A stretch of 64,000 bases of DNA. It comes from Malus domestica (Eukaryota; Streptophyta; Magnoliopsida; Rosales; Rosaceae). The number at the start of each line of letters is the position of its first letter. Within the stretch, counting starts at the first letter, position 1. The notes beneath the pieces are model-generated. The model saw nothing but the letters and a program-made list of their open reading frames with translations, was not told where the DNA came from and did no database searches. Location of the stretch: the NCBI RefSeq assembly GCF_042453785.1, contig NC_091677.1, positions 26,289,501 to 26,353,500 of the forward strand. Reading direction: 5' to 3'. Position numbers and translations under genes: made by a program. This document shows, one piece after another, positions 13,741 to 25,680 of the stretch.

Positions 13741-16458
13741 ATGGATGAGCAAATGGGAAAAGCAAAGCCAGCAGTGTCTTTTGAGTATGAGCTCTTTGAG
13801 GGAGATCCGGACCACCTAAGAACTGTAGTGGCTACACTCACGCCAACACTTACTCCTACTAGTCCATGGATCAGCCCTGATTCGTTGAACTTCAAATACC
13901 GAATTGGGCGAGGCCCCTTTGGTGATGTTTGGTTAGCAACTCATCATCAGTCTGCAGATGATTATGATGAGTATCATGAGGTAGCTGTTAAGATGCTGCA
14001 CCCTTTGAAGGAGGAAGACACTGAGAAGTTTGTGCATAAGGTTGAAAGGTTATTTTTCAAGTTCCGCAGAGTCTATGGCCTTTGTTGGCTTCACGGCATC
14101 TCAGTTATTGATGGGAAGGTGACTGCCTGGAAAATAATTTTGGATTATTTGTTTTGTTTATTTTGAAAATATTCGTTTGTGTTGATTATCCTGTTTATTT
14201 GCCTCGCATAACTCTAGTATGGATATATCTTGATGAGTGCTCATTCTAATGCCGTGGTAGGTCTGCATTGCTATGAAATTTTATGAGGGATCAATTGGTG
14301 ATCGAGTTGCTCGGATGAAGGGCGGAAAGCTTCAACTTTCTGATGTTTTAAGGTTATGTTATCGGGAACATATATCTTCCTTCATGATGCATAAAAGTGT
14401 TGTTACTGACCCAATAATGCTAATGTTTACAGGTATGGGATTGAGTTGGCGAAAGGAATTTTAGACTTGCACTCGCTTGGGATTCTGGTGCTAAACCTGA
14501 AACCTTCCAACTTCCTTTTAGATGAACATGACCAGGCGGTCCTTGGAGATTTTGGGATTCCGTATCTACTTCTTGGGATTTCATTGTCTAATTCAGATAT
14601 GGCTCTCAGACTTGGAACCCCAAACTACATGGCTCCCGAACAGTGGGAACCAGAAGTGAGGGGCCCTGTATCCTTAGAAACGGATGCCTGGGGTTTTGGA
14701 TGTTGCTTTGTGGAGATTTTGACTGGTGTTCAACCATGGTTTGGGAGGTCAATTGAAGAGATATATCATTCAGTTGTGATAAAGCAAGAAAAACCACCTG
14801 TTCCAAGCGGCTTGCCTCCTGCAGTTGAGAATGTTCTAAGTGGTTGCTTTGAGTATGACTTCCGCAATCGGCCTTCAATGGATGATATAATACATGCTTT
14901 TGAAAGGTATCCACTCTCCTTATCTAATGATCTCACTTTACAAACCTTTTCTCATCAACTTAACAACCTGGAGACACAAAAACTACTTTCCCTGTGTAGT
15001 CGACTGTGCACAGCCTAAGTTTCCAGCCTTGTAGCCATGCCAAAACCTACAGTCTTCTTGCACATCTTATAACTCCAGCCCTGAAATTTTCCCTAGTCTT
15101 GAGCTTCATCCATGGAGTTTACTGCTACTTTTACCAGTGAGCTATCAGGGAACACATTGATACCAGTTAGATTCTTTTGTTCTGTCAAGGAGTTACTGCT
15201 GCTTCAGATTTCTGCGGAACCCATCGTTGCATTTTATTTTTGTTACACACTCCATTTTTAATGAACAGAACCCTAAGGAGCTATTGCATTACAGACTTCT
15301 TTTTCATGCCCTATTATTTACTGTTTCTGGTTCAAGGTGGTGCTTAATCAGATTTTACCTTTGATTCCTTGTTGGCCTCTTCTGTACCCAAAATGAGAAT
15401 TCAGCATTTGATCATCCTGCCTTCTCTTTTATCGTCCTATGCTTTTTTTTTTTTGTTGAACAAAATATTGTTCTGTGCTGATTATTTGTAATTGAACGTG
15501 CAGCTCACAGAATGATGTTCAAAGTGAAGGCGAGTGGCTTGGTTTAGGGAGCAGTACAGTTGCTGGAAAACATAATAGCGGTGGTTATACTACATGGTAT
15601 CTCTCAAAAGATCATCTTCAGGTTGGAGATATAGTTCGCTCAAGAAAGCCCCTAAATGCACGCAAGCCTCAAGCTATGGATGTCCCTGAAGGAACTGTTG
15701 CTGGTCTGGAGACTGATTCCAATAGAGAAGGTTTTGCCCTGGTGAAGATCCCCGGAGTGCGCAACCCTGTAAGAGTGCTGGTGTCAACAGTGGAGAGAGT
15801 CACATCTGGCTTAGCAGTGGGTGATTGGGTGCGCTTGAAGGGTGAAGGCAGGAAGCACTCTCCTGTTGGAGTTCTTCATTCGATACAGCGTGATGGTAGT
15901 GTTGCAGTTGGATTTATTGGGTTAGAGACTCTGTGGAGAGGAAAGTCATCTGACCTTCAAATGACAGATTCATATTTTGTTGGAGACTTTGTGAGGCTGA
16001 AGGCTAGTGTGTTCTCTCCTAGATTTGAGTGGCCTCGTAAGAATGGAGGAGCATGGGCGTCTGGAAGGATCTCACAAGTCCTTTCGAATGGCTGTCTGGT
16101 TGTGAGGTTTCCCGGAAGATTTGTACTTGGAGATGAATCTAATAGCTTCTTGGCAGATCCAGCTGAAGTTGAACTAGTGTCCTTTGATACATGTCCTGGA
16201 GTGGTTGGAAAATATCAACACATCGAGGATTTTCACTGGGCAGTGAGGCCTCTTGCAATTGCGTTTGGCCTATTTACAGCCATGAAGGTGAGCTTATTTG
16301 TTGGACACAATGTAGGTGCAAAGCTGAAGGGTCGAAGATCAACAAGGAAGGATGGGAATAACCAAGATGGTCAGAGTGGTGGCGGTGCAGGTTGGATTCC
16401 TCCACCAGTTGCGAATATTCTTTTCAAAGAAAGCGTTCCTACTGCAGGCGCTAGGTAG
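13741..16458 (+). CDS. KEG-like protein: atypical kinase domain + KEG repeats + membrane segment
   Basis: Five coding exons: 13741-14118, 14261-14352, 14433-14906 and 15504-16458 join in phase after a leader intron (four coding exons plus the 5' UTR exon), giving 632 aa. Residues about 50-315 are a kinase domain: P-loop IGRGPFGDV (54-62), VAVK with Lys84, DFG (196-198), and the APE-like MAPEQWEP. The catalytic-loop HRD is replaced by LNLKPSN, with Asn178 where Asp is expected; KEG itself is atypical here as far as I recall. From about 340 to 560 are repeats of the type found in the E3 ligase KEEP ON GOING, such as GDWVRLKGEGRKHSPVGVLH and DGSVAVGFIGLETLW. There is no RING domain and there are no ankyrin repeats. 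A hydrophobic segment at about 562-585 may span a membrane. The activity and partner are unknown; a pseudokinase scaffold is plausible. Confidence 0.88.
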
Positions 16459-16891
16459 TTTACCGGTGTCATGTGGCCGTGGTACGTTTGCTATTCCTAT
16501 CCGGTCAAGAAATGAAGTCTGAAACGAGGCCAAATGTACCTAGCGCCAGCGAATATGGATGGTCCGAATCTGGTTAGGCCAAAAACAAAAATAATCTGTG
16601 TAATTAGAAGACTGATGATATGTGTGTGTGTGTGTGTGTGTGTGTATATAAATCTGCAGTTGCTACTCTGCTTGCAATGTAAATATTTGTGTAAATTATA
16701 TTTTATATGCACAATTGTAAAAATGGGTGGTGCTTCACTCTTCCAGTAACCTCTCTCTGGGGCTCCTGTTTCTTTTTTTCCTGCTCTTTTATACAAATCA
16801 ACGAGGTGGCAGTTAGAAATCGGCTCGCAACAAGTTCGGTTCTAACAAGTTTATGTGGATGCGTATCAAGGAAGGGCGTTCTGCTTACCTG
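16459..16891 (+). other. 3' region of the KEG-like gene with a (GT)n microsatellite
   Basis: This is the 3' untranslated sequence. It contains a (TG)n run at 16620-16645, about 12 units, followed by TATATAAAT. No gene follows before the repeat element at 16892. Confidence 0.6.
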
Positions 16892-17610
16892 AGAGCAATT
16901 CCACCGGGAAGAAGAGAGCCCAGCACCTAGTCAAAAAACCAGGCTGGCACCCTGTCAATTCACTCCAGCCTGTGAAATCGACTGGCACCCAGCCCAAGCC
17001 AGTCCACAGGCCGGCCTAAAATCGACAGACCTTGGGACCGGCCTATCTGACGTCAGTGTGACGTCGGAGGGCATATGACGTCAGAGAGGGAGTTGTTGTG
17101 GAGGCTGAGGAGCGGAGCTGGTCGAGGCGGGAGAGGATGTCGCGAGGGAAGGAACCACGGAGGGAGAACGACGGGAGGACGAAGCGACGGCGTCGGAGGT
17201 GTGGAGATGCAGGAGGACGGCGTCGACGGCGTCGGAGATGCAGGGGTGCACGGCGTCGGAGATGCAAGGGTGGATGGCGTGCAGAAATGGAAGGTTTTGA
17301 AGAGGAAGGAGAAGGTGAGCTCACGGGAGTGAGCTGGAAAAGAGAGAGAGAGGGAGGGAGAGAGAGAGAGAGAGAAAGAAAGGATCGGAGAGGGAAAGGA
17401 AGAAAAAATAAAAAATAAAAAATAAAATAAATGATAAAATATTAATTGATATGAATAAAATAATATAATATTAGATAGACTGGGTGCCAGCGTATTTTTA
17501 GGGGTGGAGATGCTTTGGCCTATTACTGTTTACTGGGGTCTATTACTGTTTAATTGAGTGGATAAATGCGCTGGGTGCTGGCACAAAGTCCTTAGGGGTG
17601 GACTTGCTCT
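16892..17610. mobile_element. Non-autonomous TIR element, about 720 bp
   Basis: The left end AGAGCAATTCCACC pairs with the right end GGTGGACTTGCTCT as an imperfect inverted repeat. Just inside, 'gcccagcacct' mirrors 'gggtgctggc'. The interior is GC-rich with tandem CGGCGTCGGAGATGCA units (about 17185-17280), several TGACGTCA-like motifs (17045-17085) and an (AG)n tract at 17340-17380. Open frames across it are low-complexity Arg/Gly runs and I do not regard them as genes. I could not find a target duplication. Confidence 0.6.
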
Positions 17611-18376
17611 GAGAGTGGTTCCCTTCAAAACTAAATGTTTTCAAATTATTTTATGTGGATGCGTATGAATATTACTGTTTGTCTTTGAGGAGACTTAAAA
17701 TTATATTGATATCTCGAGACCGTTGGTGATTTATTTTCACATGGTCATCATACACATCATGGCTAGCTACGGTTTTTTTGTAGACACTAGTCATTGATCA
17801 GGTAAATATCGCTTCACCAGCTTGCTATATATTTGGATTACTTTGAATATTTTGACTCATATTACTTTATTTGATATGACGAGCGATGTGATGTGAACTT
17901 TACTACTATTATTGTAGTATTATTTGTATGTAATTTTTACTTATATTTGTGATTTCAGAAGGGGGTTAATATATTTGAATGATTTTAACTAGATAAACTT
18001 GATCCGCTCATGTTTTGTTTTTTGACCCCTCAGGACGTAACGAGAATAAGGAGAACCCCGGAGTTGACGAGTGGGCATGGCAGTGAGACATTCATCTTTT
18101 GGACTTTGGGTGATGATTCTACTTTGTAATAATTGCATAATCATACTTTCAATTATGTAAAGCATTGGCATTTTATATGTTTACTGTTGTGTGAAACTTC
18201 TAACTGCTCTAATATGATTTGATAGTAATGGGGTTTAATCCTCAAACATGTGTCTCGAAGTAGGGAGGTGGATTAGGAAACTTTGTAGCAACTTCTATTT
18301 TATTAATAATGAAAGTTTTGGTTCAAATTCACTCACATTGTAATTATCTTACTATGGCTTTCATTAATTATAGTGA
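17611..18376. other. Intergenic, no gene recognised
   Basis: AT-rich sequence without a plausible exon. It contains a 17-bp exact copy (TTTATGTGGATGCGTAT at about 17650) of sequence at about 16849, on the other side of the TIR element. Confidence 0.5.
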
Positions 18377-18612
18377 AAATTGTAACAATATTCCCTCAAC
18401 TAAAAATCCATGACTATTGGTCTCTTAACTCGTCAAAACGTGCACATGTTGTCCTTTACATTAACTCCGTCAGAATTTTGTCAAAATGAGTTATGTTGGA
18501 AGTTTCATTACTACAATTGGGCTAAAGTTGAAGGACCATTGCTTCAATTAAGTTAAAATGAAGGGACCAATTCTCCAGTTGAGTTAAAGTTGAGGGACCA
18601 TTGCTACAATTT
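18377..18612. mobile_element. MITE, family 2, copy A
   Basis: The left end AAATTGTAACAATATTCCCTC mirrors the right end GAGGGACCATTGCTACAATTT. The interior repeats the phrase 'agttgagggacca' and its complement. The same family is at 52911-53398 in a longer form. Confidence 0.7.
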
Positions 18613-18719
18613 ATCTCATTTGGTTTTCTATATTTGCCTCTCCATTCAGCCTCATGTGCATGGAATGTGACTTAATTTGACAAAAGTTCTAACAGAGATA
18701 CTTGAGTTGGCTTGCCATA

Positions 18720-19130
18720 GCTGGGAGATTCTTGACCTAGCATGAGGTTCCAGGGCATATGAAGGTGGCAATGGCAGCAATGCACCTAACCGGTGACGCC
18801 GCCTTGTGGATGAGCTCTTTTGAAACACGGTTCCAAAGCAACGATTGGGGAAAATTTGAAGAGGAATTGCTCAAGCGATTTGGCTCAGGCAATCATGCAA
18901 GTTTCACAGCTCGGTTATCTCACATTTAGCAAAATGGGTCTCTTGAAGATTATATGACAGAGTTTACTCGCTTGTCTTGCTGGGTACCTGATTGGACAGA
19001 TGACCAACTTAAGGGTGTGTTCATTGGTAGGCTGAAGGAGGAACTGAAACATGATGTGTTGACTCAATTTCCCCATTCACTATCTCGGGCCATGGAATTA
19101 GCTTAAATTTACAATGTAAAAAACCTTTAA
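18720..19130 (+). pseudogene. Ty3/gypsy gag remnant
   Basis: In-frame pieces match a retrotransposon capsid domain: LTGDAALWMSSFETRF, then LEDYMTEFTRLSCWVPDW and FIGRLKEELKHDVL. Stops fall at about 18928 and after 19100. The start and any zinc knuckle are missing or unrecognisable; bases 19130-19340 are a degraded continuation. Confidence 0.8.
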
Positions 19131-19361
19131 TCGTTCCATTAAGTCAGCTCCATCTAATCCCTATAACTTCCAAAACCATAAATTTAGCCTTTCCACAAGC
19201 TTCACAAGTTCCTCTTACAAACCCAACAATTTTTCATAGAATTCATCTCTTCCCACCAGGAAACTTACTCAAGTAGAATACCAAGAAAGAACGAGTGCTT
19301 TTTTTATCCAGAAACTTATGCCCCTAATCATAAGTGTGCAAGGTCTCAATCCCAAATACTG

Positions 19362-20918
19362 ATGATTATGGCTACTCCGGATAGTGGTGAAATTGAAGTC
19401 GCACAAGAAGAATTAAAGCACGATGATGACACTTGTGATTTAACAAATACGGAAGAACCGGTTCCGATGTATGCCCTAATCAGATCCACTTGCCTGCGAA
19501 CGATGAGACTTAAGGGTAAGATTGGGAATCAGGTCATTCAAGTGTTCATTGATTGTGGGGCAACTCATAATTTTTTAAATCCGGTTGTGGTAAAGAAAGT
19601 GGGATTGAGAATCAATTCTGCCATTAACAAGCGCATTATTGTCGCCAATGATGCAACTCTTACAACTAAGGGCCTGGCACATGATGTAATGGTGGAAATG
19701 CAAGGCTATACTTTAAAAAAGATTTTATGTTGTTAGCAGTATCAGGATGTGACTTGGTTCTAGGAGTAGAGTGGCTAGAATCTCTTGGCATGATAGGTTG
19801 GCATTTCCTGAATAAGACCATGGATTTTGATGTTGATGGAGTACATTATCGTCTACAAGGACAAACTTCCTTTGATGCCTCTATAGTTAATTCATATGTG
19901 ATGATGAAACTCCTCAACCAAGAGAAAATGGGGATCATTGCTCAATTGGTATTAGTCCCAGATGTTGAGCCACCTACACCTTCAATCTCACCTGAGATTA
20001 GAGAACTCATTGATTAGTTCAAAGACTTGTTTGAAGCGCCAACATGCCTCCCTCCAGAATGGACGTTCGACCATTGGATTCCCTTGATCCCTAGCACTTC
20101 CTCGATAAATGTGCTCCCATACAGGTATCCACACTTTCAGAAAATTGAAATTGACAATATTATTAAGGAAATGTTGGATGCAAGTATAATTCAAGCTAGC
20201 AATAGTCTATACTTTTCCCCAATTCTTTTCGTTAACAAGAAAGATGGCTCTTGGCGTCTTTGCATTGATTTTCGAGCATTGAATGTTGCAACTGTGAAGG
20301 ATAGATATCAAATTCCGGTAATAGATGAATTGTTGGATGAGTTGCACGATTCAACTATCTTCTCAAAAATGGATTTACGATCTAGTTACCACCAAATCAG
20401 AATGAATGCGGAGGACATTTCAAAGACTGCCTTTTGTACTCATGAAGGGCATTATGAGTTTCTCATTATGTCGTTTAGGCTTACCAATGCCCCCATCAAC
20501 TTTTCAGTCACTGATGAATGATATATTTCGTCCTCTGTTGCGCACATTTGTTCTGGTTTTCTTTGACGATATCCTAATTTATAGTACCAACTTGTTAGAT
20601 CATCTTCGACATATTTCCGAGGTTTTCTCTTTGCTGCGCACTCATTCATTGAAACTGAAAATGTCGAAGTGTTCCTTTGGGTTGAGTAGAGTGGAATATT
20701 TGGGTCAGAATAGTGTGGAATATTTGGGTCACATCATTTGTACAAATGGAGTTGCAGTTGATCCACAAAAAATACAAACTATTCGTAATTGGAGTAAACC
20801 CCAGAATGTGAAAGGCCTGAGAGGTTTTTTAGGTTTGGTTGGATATTATCGCAAGTTTGTGCGGGATTTTGGAAAAATTGCTTGCCCACTTACTAATATG
20901 TTGAAACTTGAAACTTGA
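19362..20918 (+). pseudogene. Ty3/gypsy protease and reverse transcriptase remnant
   Basis: The protease region has VFIDCGATHNFLNP, in which the usual DSG is DCG. The reverse transcriptase follows with LFVNKKDGSWRLCIDFRALN, IFSKMDLRSSYHQIRM and the catalytic VFFDDILIYS near 20560. Frameshifts separate 19362-19736, 19727-20017, 20027-20521 and 20406-20918. A 24-bp in-frame duplication repeats VEYLG at about 20690-20737. It is not functional. Confidence 0.9.
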
Positions 20919-21076
20919 CAACTTCAAATGGACTTCAGCCTCTGAAGCAGCGTTTGAACAGCTTAAGCTAGCCCTTTGTTCCACTCCAGTGCTAACTTTA
21001 CCAGATTTTAACAAGCAGTTTACAATGGAATATGACGTTTTAGGCATTGGGATTAAAGCAGTCATCTCACAGGACA

Positions 21077-21384
21077 TGTTAAAGTTGTTAGGATTCTTTT
21101 GACCACTAGGGTTAAGCTTCCTAGTTTTTAGGTCAACTTTGTAGCTGTTAATAATTCCTATTATTAAGGAACCAGTATTGTTGCACGTTTAATCTTTAAC
21201 CCTAGTCAGATACCACGATTCTAAGTGTTGTAAAATCGTGGGTTGTTGCTTCCATTCAGTTATCTTGTAAGGCTATAAGTAGTCTTTGTTATCTTTGAAT
21301 TCAATAAGAATATTCTCCCAGAAAACAAGTGTGTATTGAACTTCCTTCTCTTTCAGTCTCTCGAAGCTTTTTCTGTTTTTAACA
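21077..21384 (+). repeat. 5' LTR of the copia element
   Basis: 308 bp, TGTTAAAGTT...TTTTTAACA. By eye it differs from the 3' LTR at about 16 positions (about 5%) with no length change. A TATA-like CTATAAGTAG lies at about 21273. Confidence 0.96.
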
Positions 21385-21444
21385 TCTGGTATATAAGCCC
21401 CACCATGGGGCCTGATTTAAAGTCTGACTGAAAACACGAGTGCA

Positions 21445-22850
21445 ATGAGAATGAGCAATGATATGGCCAGTGAAAGCAGTTTTGTGCAGCCAGCCATTCC
21501 TAAACTTGATGGACACTATGATCATTGGAGCATGCTGATGGAGAATTTTCTGCAATCCAAAGAATACTGGGGTTTGATAGAAACTGGGGTCCCTGCAGTA
21601 GCAGAAGGGGTGGATCCTACAGAGGTACAGAAGAAGACAATCGAAAATCTAAGGCTAAAAGATCTCAAGGCAAAGAATTATTTGTTTCAAGCCATCGATC
21701 GATCGATCTTGGAGACAATCTTGAAAAAGGATATAGCAAAAGACATTTGGGACTCCTTGAAGCAAAAATACCAAGACACAGCTCCTGAACTTATTAGAAA
21801 CACATAACCTGAAGTGCTCTTTCTGTCATCTTGATCCCCTGCATAATCACTGTCCGAGTATCCTAAAAGCTCCTGATTTCCTCCCTTCCTGTAAAACACC
21901 CCTAGGCCAATGGTTCATTTCACATACCTCAACGCTCTTTTTGCCGCTTGTAAATGCATCTCAGTAAGGCGCTCAATGTACCTGCTGATCAAGCTTACTA
22001 TAAATGCCATGTCAGGATGTGTAACAGTTAAGTACATGAGACTTCCTACGATTTGAGTTACTCCACATGAGGGTGGATGAGTCTGTTAATGAGTACTTTG
22101 CATGAACTATCACCATTGCCAACAAGATGAGAGTTCATGGTGAACAGATGGGTGATGTGGTGGTCATCGATAAGATCTTAAGGTCCATGACTCCAAAGTT
22201 TGACTATGTTGTGTGCTCCATTGAGGAATCAAATGATATTGGCAGTTTGTCCATTAATGAACTTCAAAGCAGTCTGTTAGTTCATGAGCAAAGAATGTGT
22301 AGGCATACTGTGGATGAACAAGCACTACAAGCCACAAATGATGGAGGACGAAAAGGAGGCCGTAGCTCTTACCGCAGAAGAGGAAGAGGACGTGGTCGAT
22401 CGGGATTAGACAAATCCACAGTGGAATGTTATTACTGTCATGGGCTTGGCCATTTTCAATGGGAGTGCCCTAAAAATGAGAAACAAGCAAACCTGGCTGA
22501 GACAAGTGAAGAGATGCTACTTATGGCATACGTGGATGATAACAAGACTAGCAATAAATGTGTGGTTTCTAGATTCAGGGTGCAGCAATCATATGAGTGG
22601 CAAGAATGAGCTTTTATGTGATCTTAATGAAGGCTTCAAAGATTCTGTTAAACTAGGAAATAATGCAAGCCTGATAGTGCAGGGAAATGGCAGTGTTCGA
22701 ATGGAGATAAATGGACTCATGCATGTGATTATTGAGGTGTTTCATGTACCAGACTTGAAGAATAACCTACTGAGTATTGGACAACTACAAGAGAATGGTC
22801 TTGCAATTCTCATGCAACACAGAGCTTGCAAGATCTTTCATCCTGAGTAG
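21445..22850 (+). pseudogene. Copia gag and protease remnant, broken by an inverted insert
   Basis: The gag N-terminus is at 21445-21770 (AIPKLDGHYDHWSMLMENFL, ending ...WDSLKQKYQ). The frame is then lost in an inverted segment and resumes at about 22066 (VDESVNEYF, then GEQMGDVVVIDKILRS). A CCHC zinc knuckle, CYYCHGLGHFQWEC, lies at about 22428-22470. After a frameshift the protease core is DSGCSNHM near 22573, and this part ends at a stop near 22848. Confidence 0.9.
21771..22060 (-). repeat. Inverted copy of the copia RNase H segment inside gag
   Basis: On the minus strand this encodes ELLGYSDSDYAGDQDDRKST, which is the RNase H region found on the plus strand at about 24990-25280. The match starts near ACCAAGACACAGCTCCTGAA and runs for roughly 290 bp. 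Near its right end it is closer to an intact RT/RH sequence than this element's own degraded copy. Confidence 0.9.
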
Positions 22851-22899
22851 GGCTTAATCATTGAAACTGTTATGTCACAAAACAGGATGTTCATTCTCA

Positions 22900-24110
22900 T
22901 TGCACGATGTCAGATAAGGGAGCAAAAGTGTCTCGTCTCTCTTGTCTCAGAACAATCCCAACTTTGGCATTGTCGATATGGTCATCTAAGCTGGAGTGGT
23001 CTCAAAGTTCTTCAACAGCAGAAGATGGTGGAGGGTATGCCACAGTTCAAAGTCCCATTCGAAGGTTTGTGAAGATTGCTTGGTGGAGAAACAACGAAGG
23101 GACTCATTTCCAAAGGAAAGCACGTGGAGGGCGTTAGATATTCTTCAGTTAATTCATGCTGATATTTGTGGGCCAATCAATCCAATATCAAATAGGAGGA
23201 AACGGTATATCATCACTTTCATAGATGATTTTAGTCGTAAAACTTGGGTGTATTTTTTGGTAGAAAAGTCTGAATCTTTTGTTGTTTTTAAGAACTACAA
23301 AGCTAAGGTTGAAAAAGAAACAGGAGCATACATCAGGGCCCTTCGCACTAACAGATGAGGGGAATTCACATCACAAGAGTTCACTTCTTTTTGTGAAGTG
23401 AATGGCATTCGAAGACAACTCACAGCTGCATACTCTTCCCAGCAAAACGGAGTTGCCGAGAGGAAGAATCAGACAATTATGAACATGGTCCGGAGCATGC
23501 TTTCTGGAAAGAACATCCCAAAAACTTTTTGGCCTGAAGCTGTAAATTGGACTGTGCATATTCTCAATCGGAGTCCCACACTTGCAGTAAGAAGCAAGAC
23601 TCCAGAAGAGGCATGGAGTGGAAAGAAACCATCAGTTAGTCATTTCAGAATCTTTGGATGTATTTCTCACGTCCATGTACCAGATAACAGAAGAATAAAG
23701 CTTGACAACAAGAGTTCGAAATGCATATTCCTTGGGGTAAGTGATGAGTCGAAAGCCTATAGATTATATGATCCGATTTCTCAAAAAATAATTGTCAGCC
23801 GAGATGTTGTTTTTGACGAGGATCAAAGTTGGGAGTGGGAGATAGATAAGGAAGAGGGTATAGAAAATGGCGATAATGCAGAGGAACCAGAAGCTAGCAG
23901 CACTGAGGAGGGTGAGAGCAGTGAAGACTTACCTCATGAAGAGACTGTGGATAACTCACCTCATGGGGCATGGATACGAAGACCACCAGTATGGATGCAA
24001 GACTATGTGAGTGGGGAAGGTTGCTCCGAGGAAGAAGACTCCAATGTTGCATGCATGGTTGTGGTTCCAGAAGATTCCAACGTTTCATACATGGCTGAGG
24101 TTCCTGATAG
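22900..24110 (+). pseudogene. Copia integrase remnant
   Basis: It begins with the GAG-pre-integrase motif LWHCRYGHLSWSGLKVLQQQ. The core follows with LIHADICGPI, FIDDFSRKTWVYFL, and, after a stop at 23356, the segment with SSQQNGVAERKNQTIMNMVR, which carries the catalytic Glu. Two frame changes occur before 23140. Confidence 0.9.
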
Positions 24111-24119
24111 TGACCCTAT

Positions 24120-25610
24120 TTTCTATGAAGATGCAGTTAAAAAGGAGAAATGGAGACAGGCCATGAACTCAGAGATTGAGGCTATCGAAAAGAATGAAAC
24201 GTGGGAACTTACTACGTTACCCCCTGGAAGCAAAGTTATCGGTGTTAAGTGGGTTTACAAGACGAAACTTAATGTGAATGGAGAAGTAGATAAGAATAAG
24301 GCACGACTCGTTGCAAAATGGTACAGTCAAGAGTATGGGGTAGATTATGCTGAGGTATTTGCACCGGTGGCTAGACTCGACACCATTCGAATCGTGATTT
24401 CACTTGCTACTCAGAAGGGATGGATTCTCTATCAACTAGACGTCAAGTTTGCGTTTCTGCATGGAGAGATAAATGAAGAAGTCTTTGTTGCTCAGCCTCT
24501 TGGATATGAGAAAATAGGACATGAACACAAAGTATACAAGCTTAAGAAAGCCTTGTATGGTCTCAAGCAAGCTCCTCGAGCTTAGTACAGCCAGATAGAG
24601 ACTTACTTTGTCAATGAAGGTTTCAAGAAGTGTCCATATGAACACACTTTGTTCATCAAAACAGTGGAATGAGGTAAAGTTTTGATTGTTTGTCTGTATG
24701 TAGACGATTTAATCTTTACTGGAAATAATGAAGTTATGTTTGAAGAATTTAAACGATTCATGATGATAGAATTTGATATGACTGATCTTGGAAAAATGAA
24801 GTTTTTCTAGGGTATTGAGGTGTTGCAACGGTTAGATGGGGTATTCATTGGTCAACGTAAATATGCACAGGAGGTGCTTAACAGGTTCAACATGGATCAA
24901 TGCAATCCAGTGGATAATCCAGCAGTTCCAGGGTCTAAGTTAAGGAAGGATAAAGATAGAGAAATGGTGGATAACACATTATACAAACAAATCGTAGTAA
25001 GTCTCCAGGTATTTAATTGTTACACGTCCTGACATGGCATTTATAGTAAGCTTGATCAGCAGGTACATGAAGCGCCCTACTGAGATGCATTTACAAGCGG
25101 CAAAAAGAGCGTTGAGGTATGTGAAGGGAACCATTGGCCTTGGGGTGTTTTACAGGAAAGAAGGAAATCAGGAGCTTCTGGGATACTCGGACAGTGATTA
25201 TGCAGGGGATCAAGATGACAGAAAGAGCACTTCAGGTTATGTGTTTCTAATAAGTTCAGGAGCTGTGTCTTGGTCTTCAAAGAAACAACCTGTGGTCACT
25301 CTTTCCACCACTGAGGCTGAATTTATTGTTGTTGCATCTAGTGCTTGTCAAGCTGTCTGGTGAAGGAGAATCTTAAAGGAACTGTGTCATGATCAATGCA
25401 AGGCTACGATGCTACTTTGTGACAACGTATCAGCCATCAAACTCTCAAAAAATCCGGTCCTGCATGGTCGAAGCAAACACATTGATGTCCGCTTTCACTT
25501 CCTGCGTGATCTTACAAAGGAAGAAGTAGAATTGGTTTAGTGCTCAACTCAGTAGCAAGTTGCAGATATTTTCACAAAGTCGTTGAAGCTTGAAGATTTC
25601 TTGAAACTGT
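24120..25610 (+). pseudogene. Copia reverse transcriptase and RNase H remnant
   Basis: Reverse transcriptase motifs are KWVYKTKLNVNGEVDKNKAR, FAPVARLDTIRIV, VYKLKKALYGLKQAPRA and the catalytic YVDDLIFTGN near 24700. The RNase H part has SDSDYAGDQDDRKSTSGYVF and, past a stop at 25361, RSKHIDVRFHFLRD. At least five stops are visible (for example 24583, 24670 and 24808). Confidence 0.92.
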
Positions 25611-25680
25611 GAGGTTTGCTGGGCATCCGTTCTTATTCGGGAATAAACTGAATGGTGATAACGTTCTGTTTAAGAGAGGA

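Noticed and set aside
13425-13895. 156-aa open frame on the minus strand
   Set aside because: It is antisense to the first coding exon and leader intron of the KEG-like gene and shows no family motif.
17043-17418. Three overlapping open frames rich in Arg, Gly and Ser
   Set aside because: They arise from GC-rich tandem repeats and an (AG)n tract inside a transposon; both strands are open, which is a composition effect.
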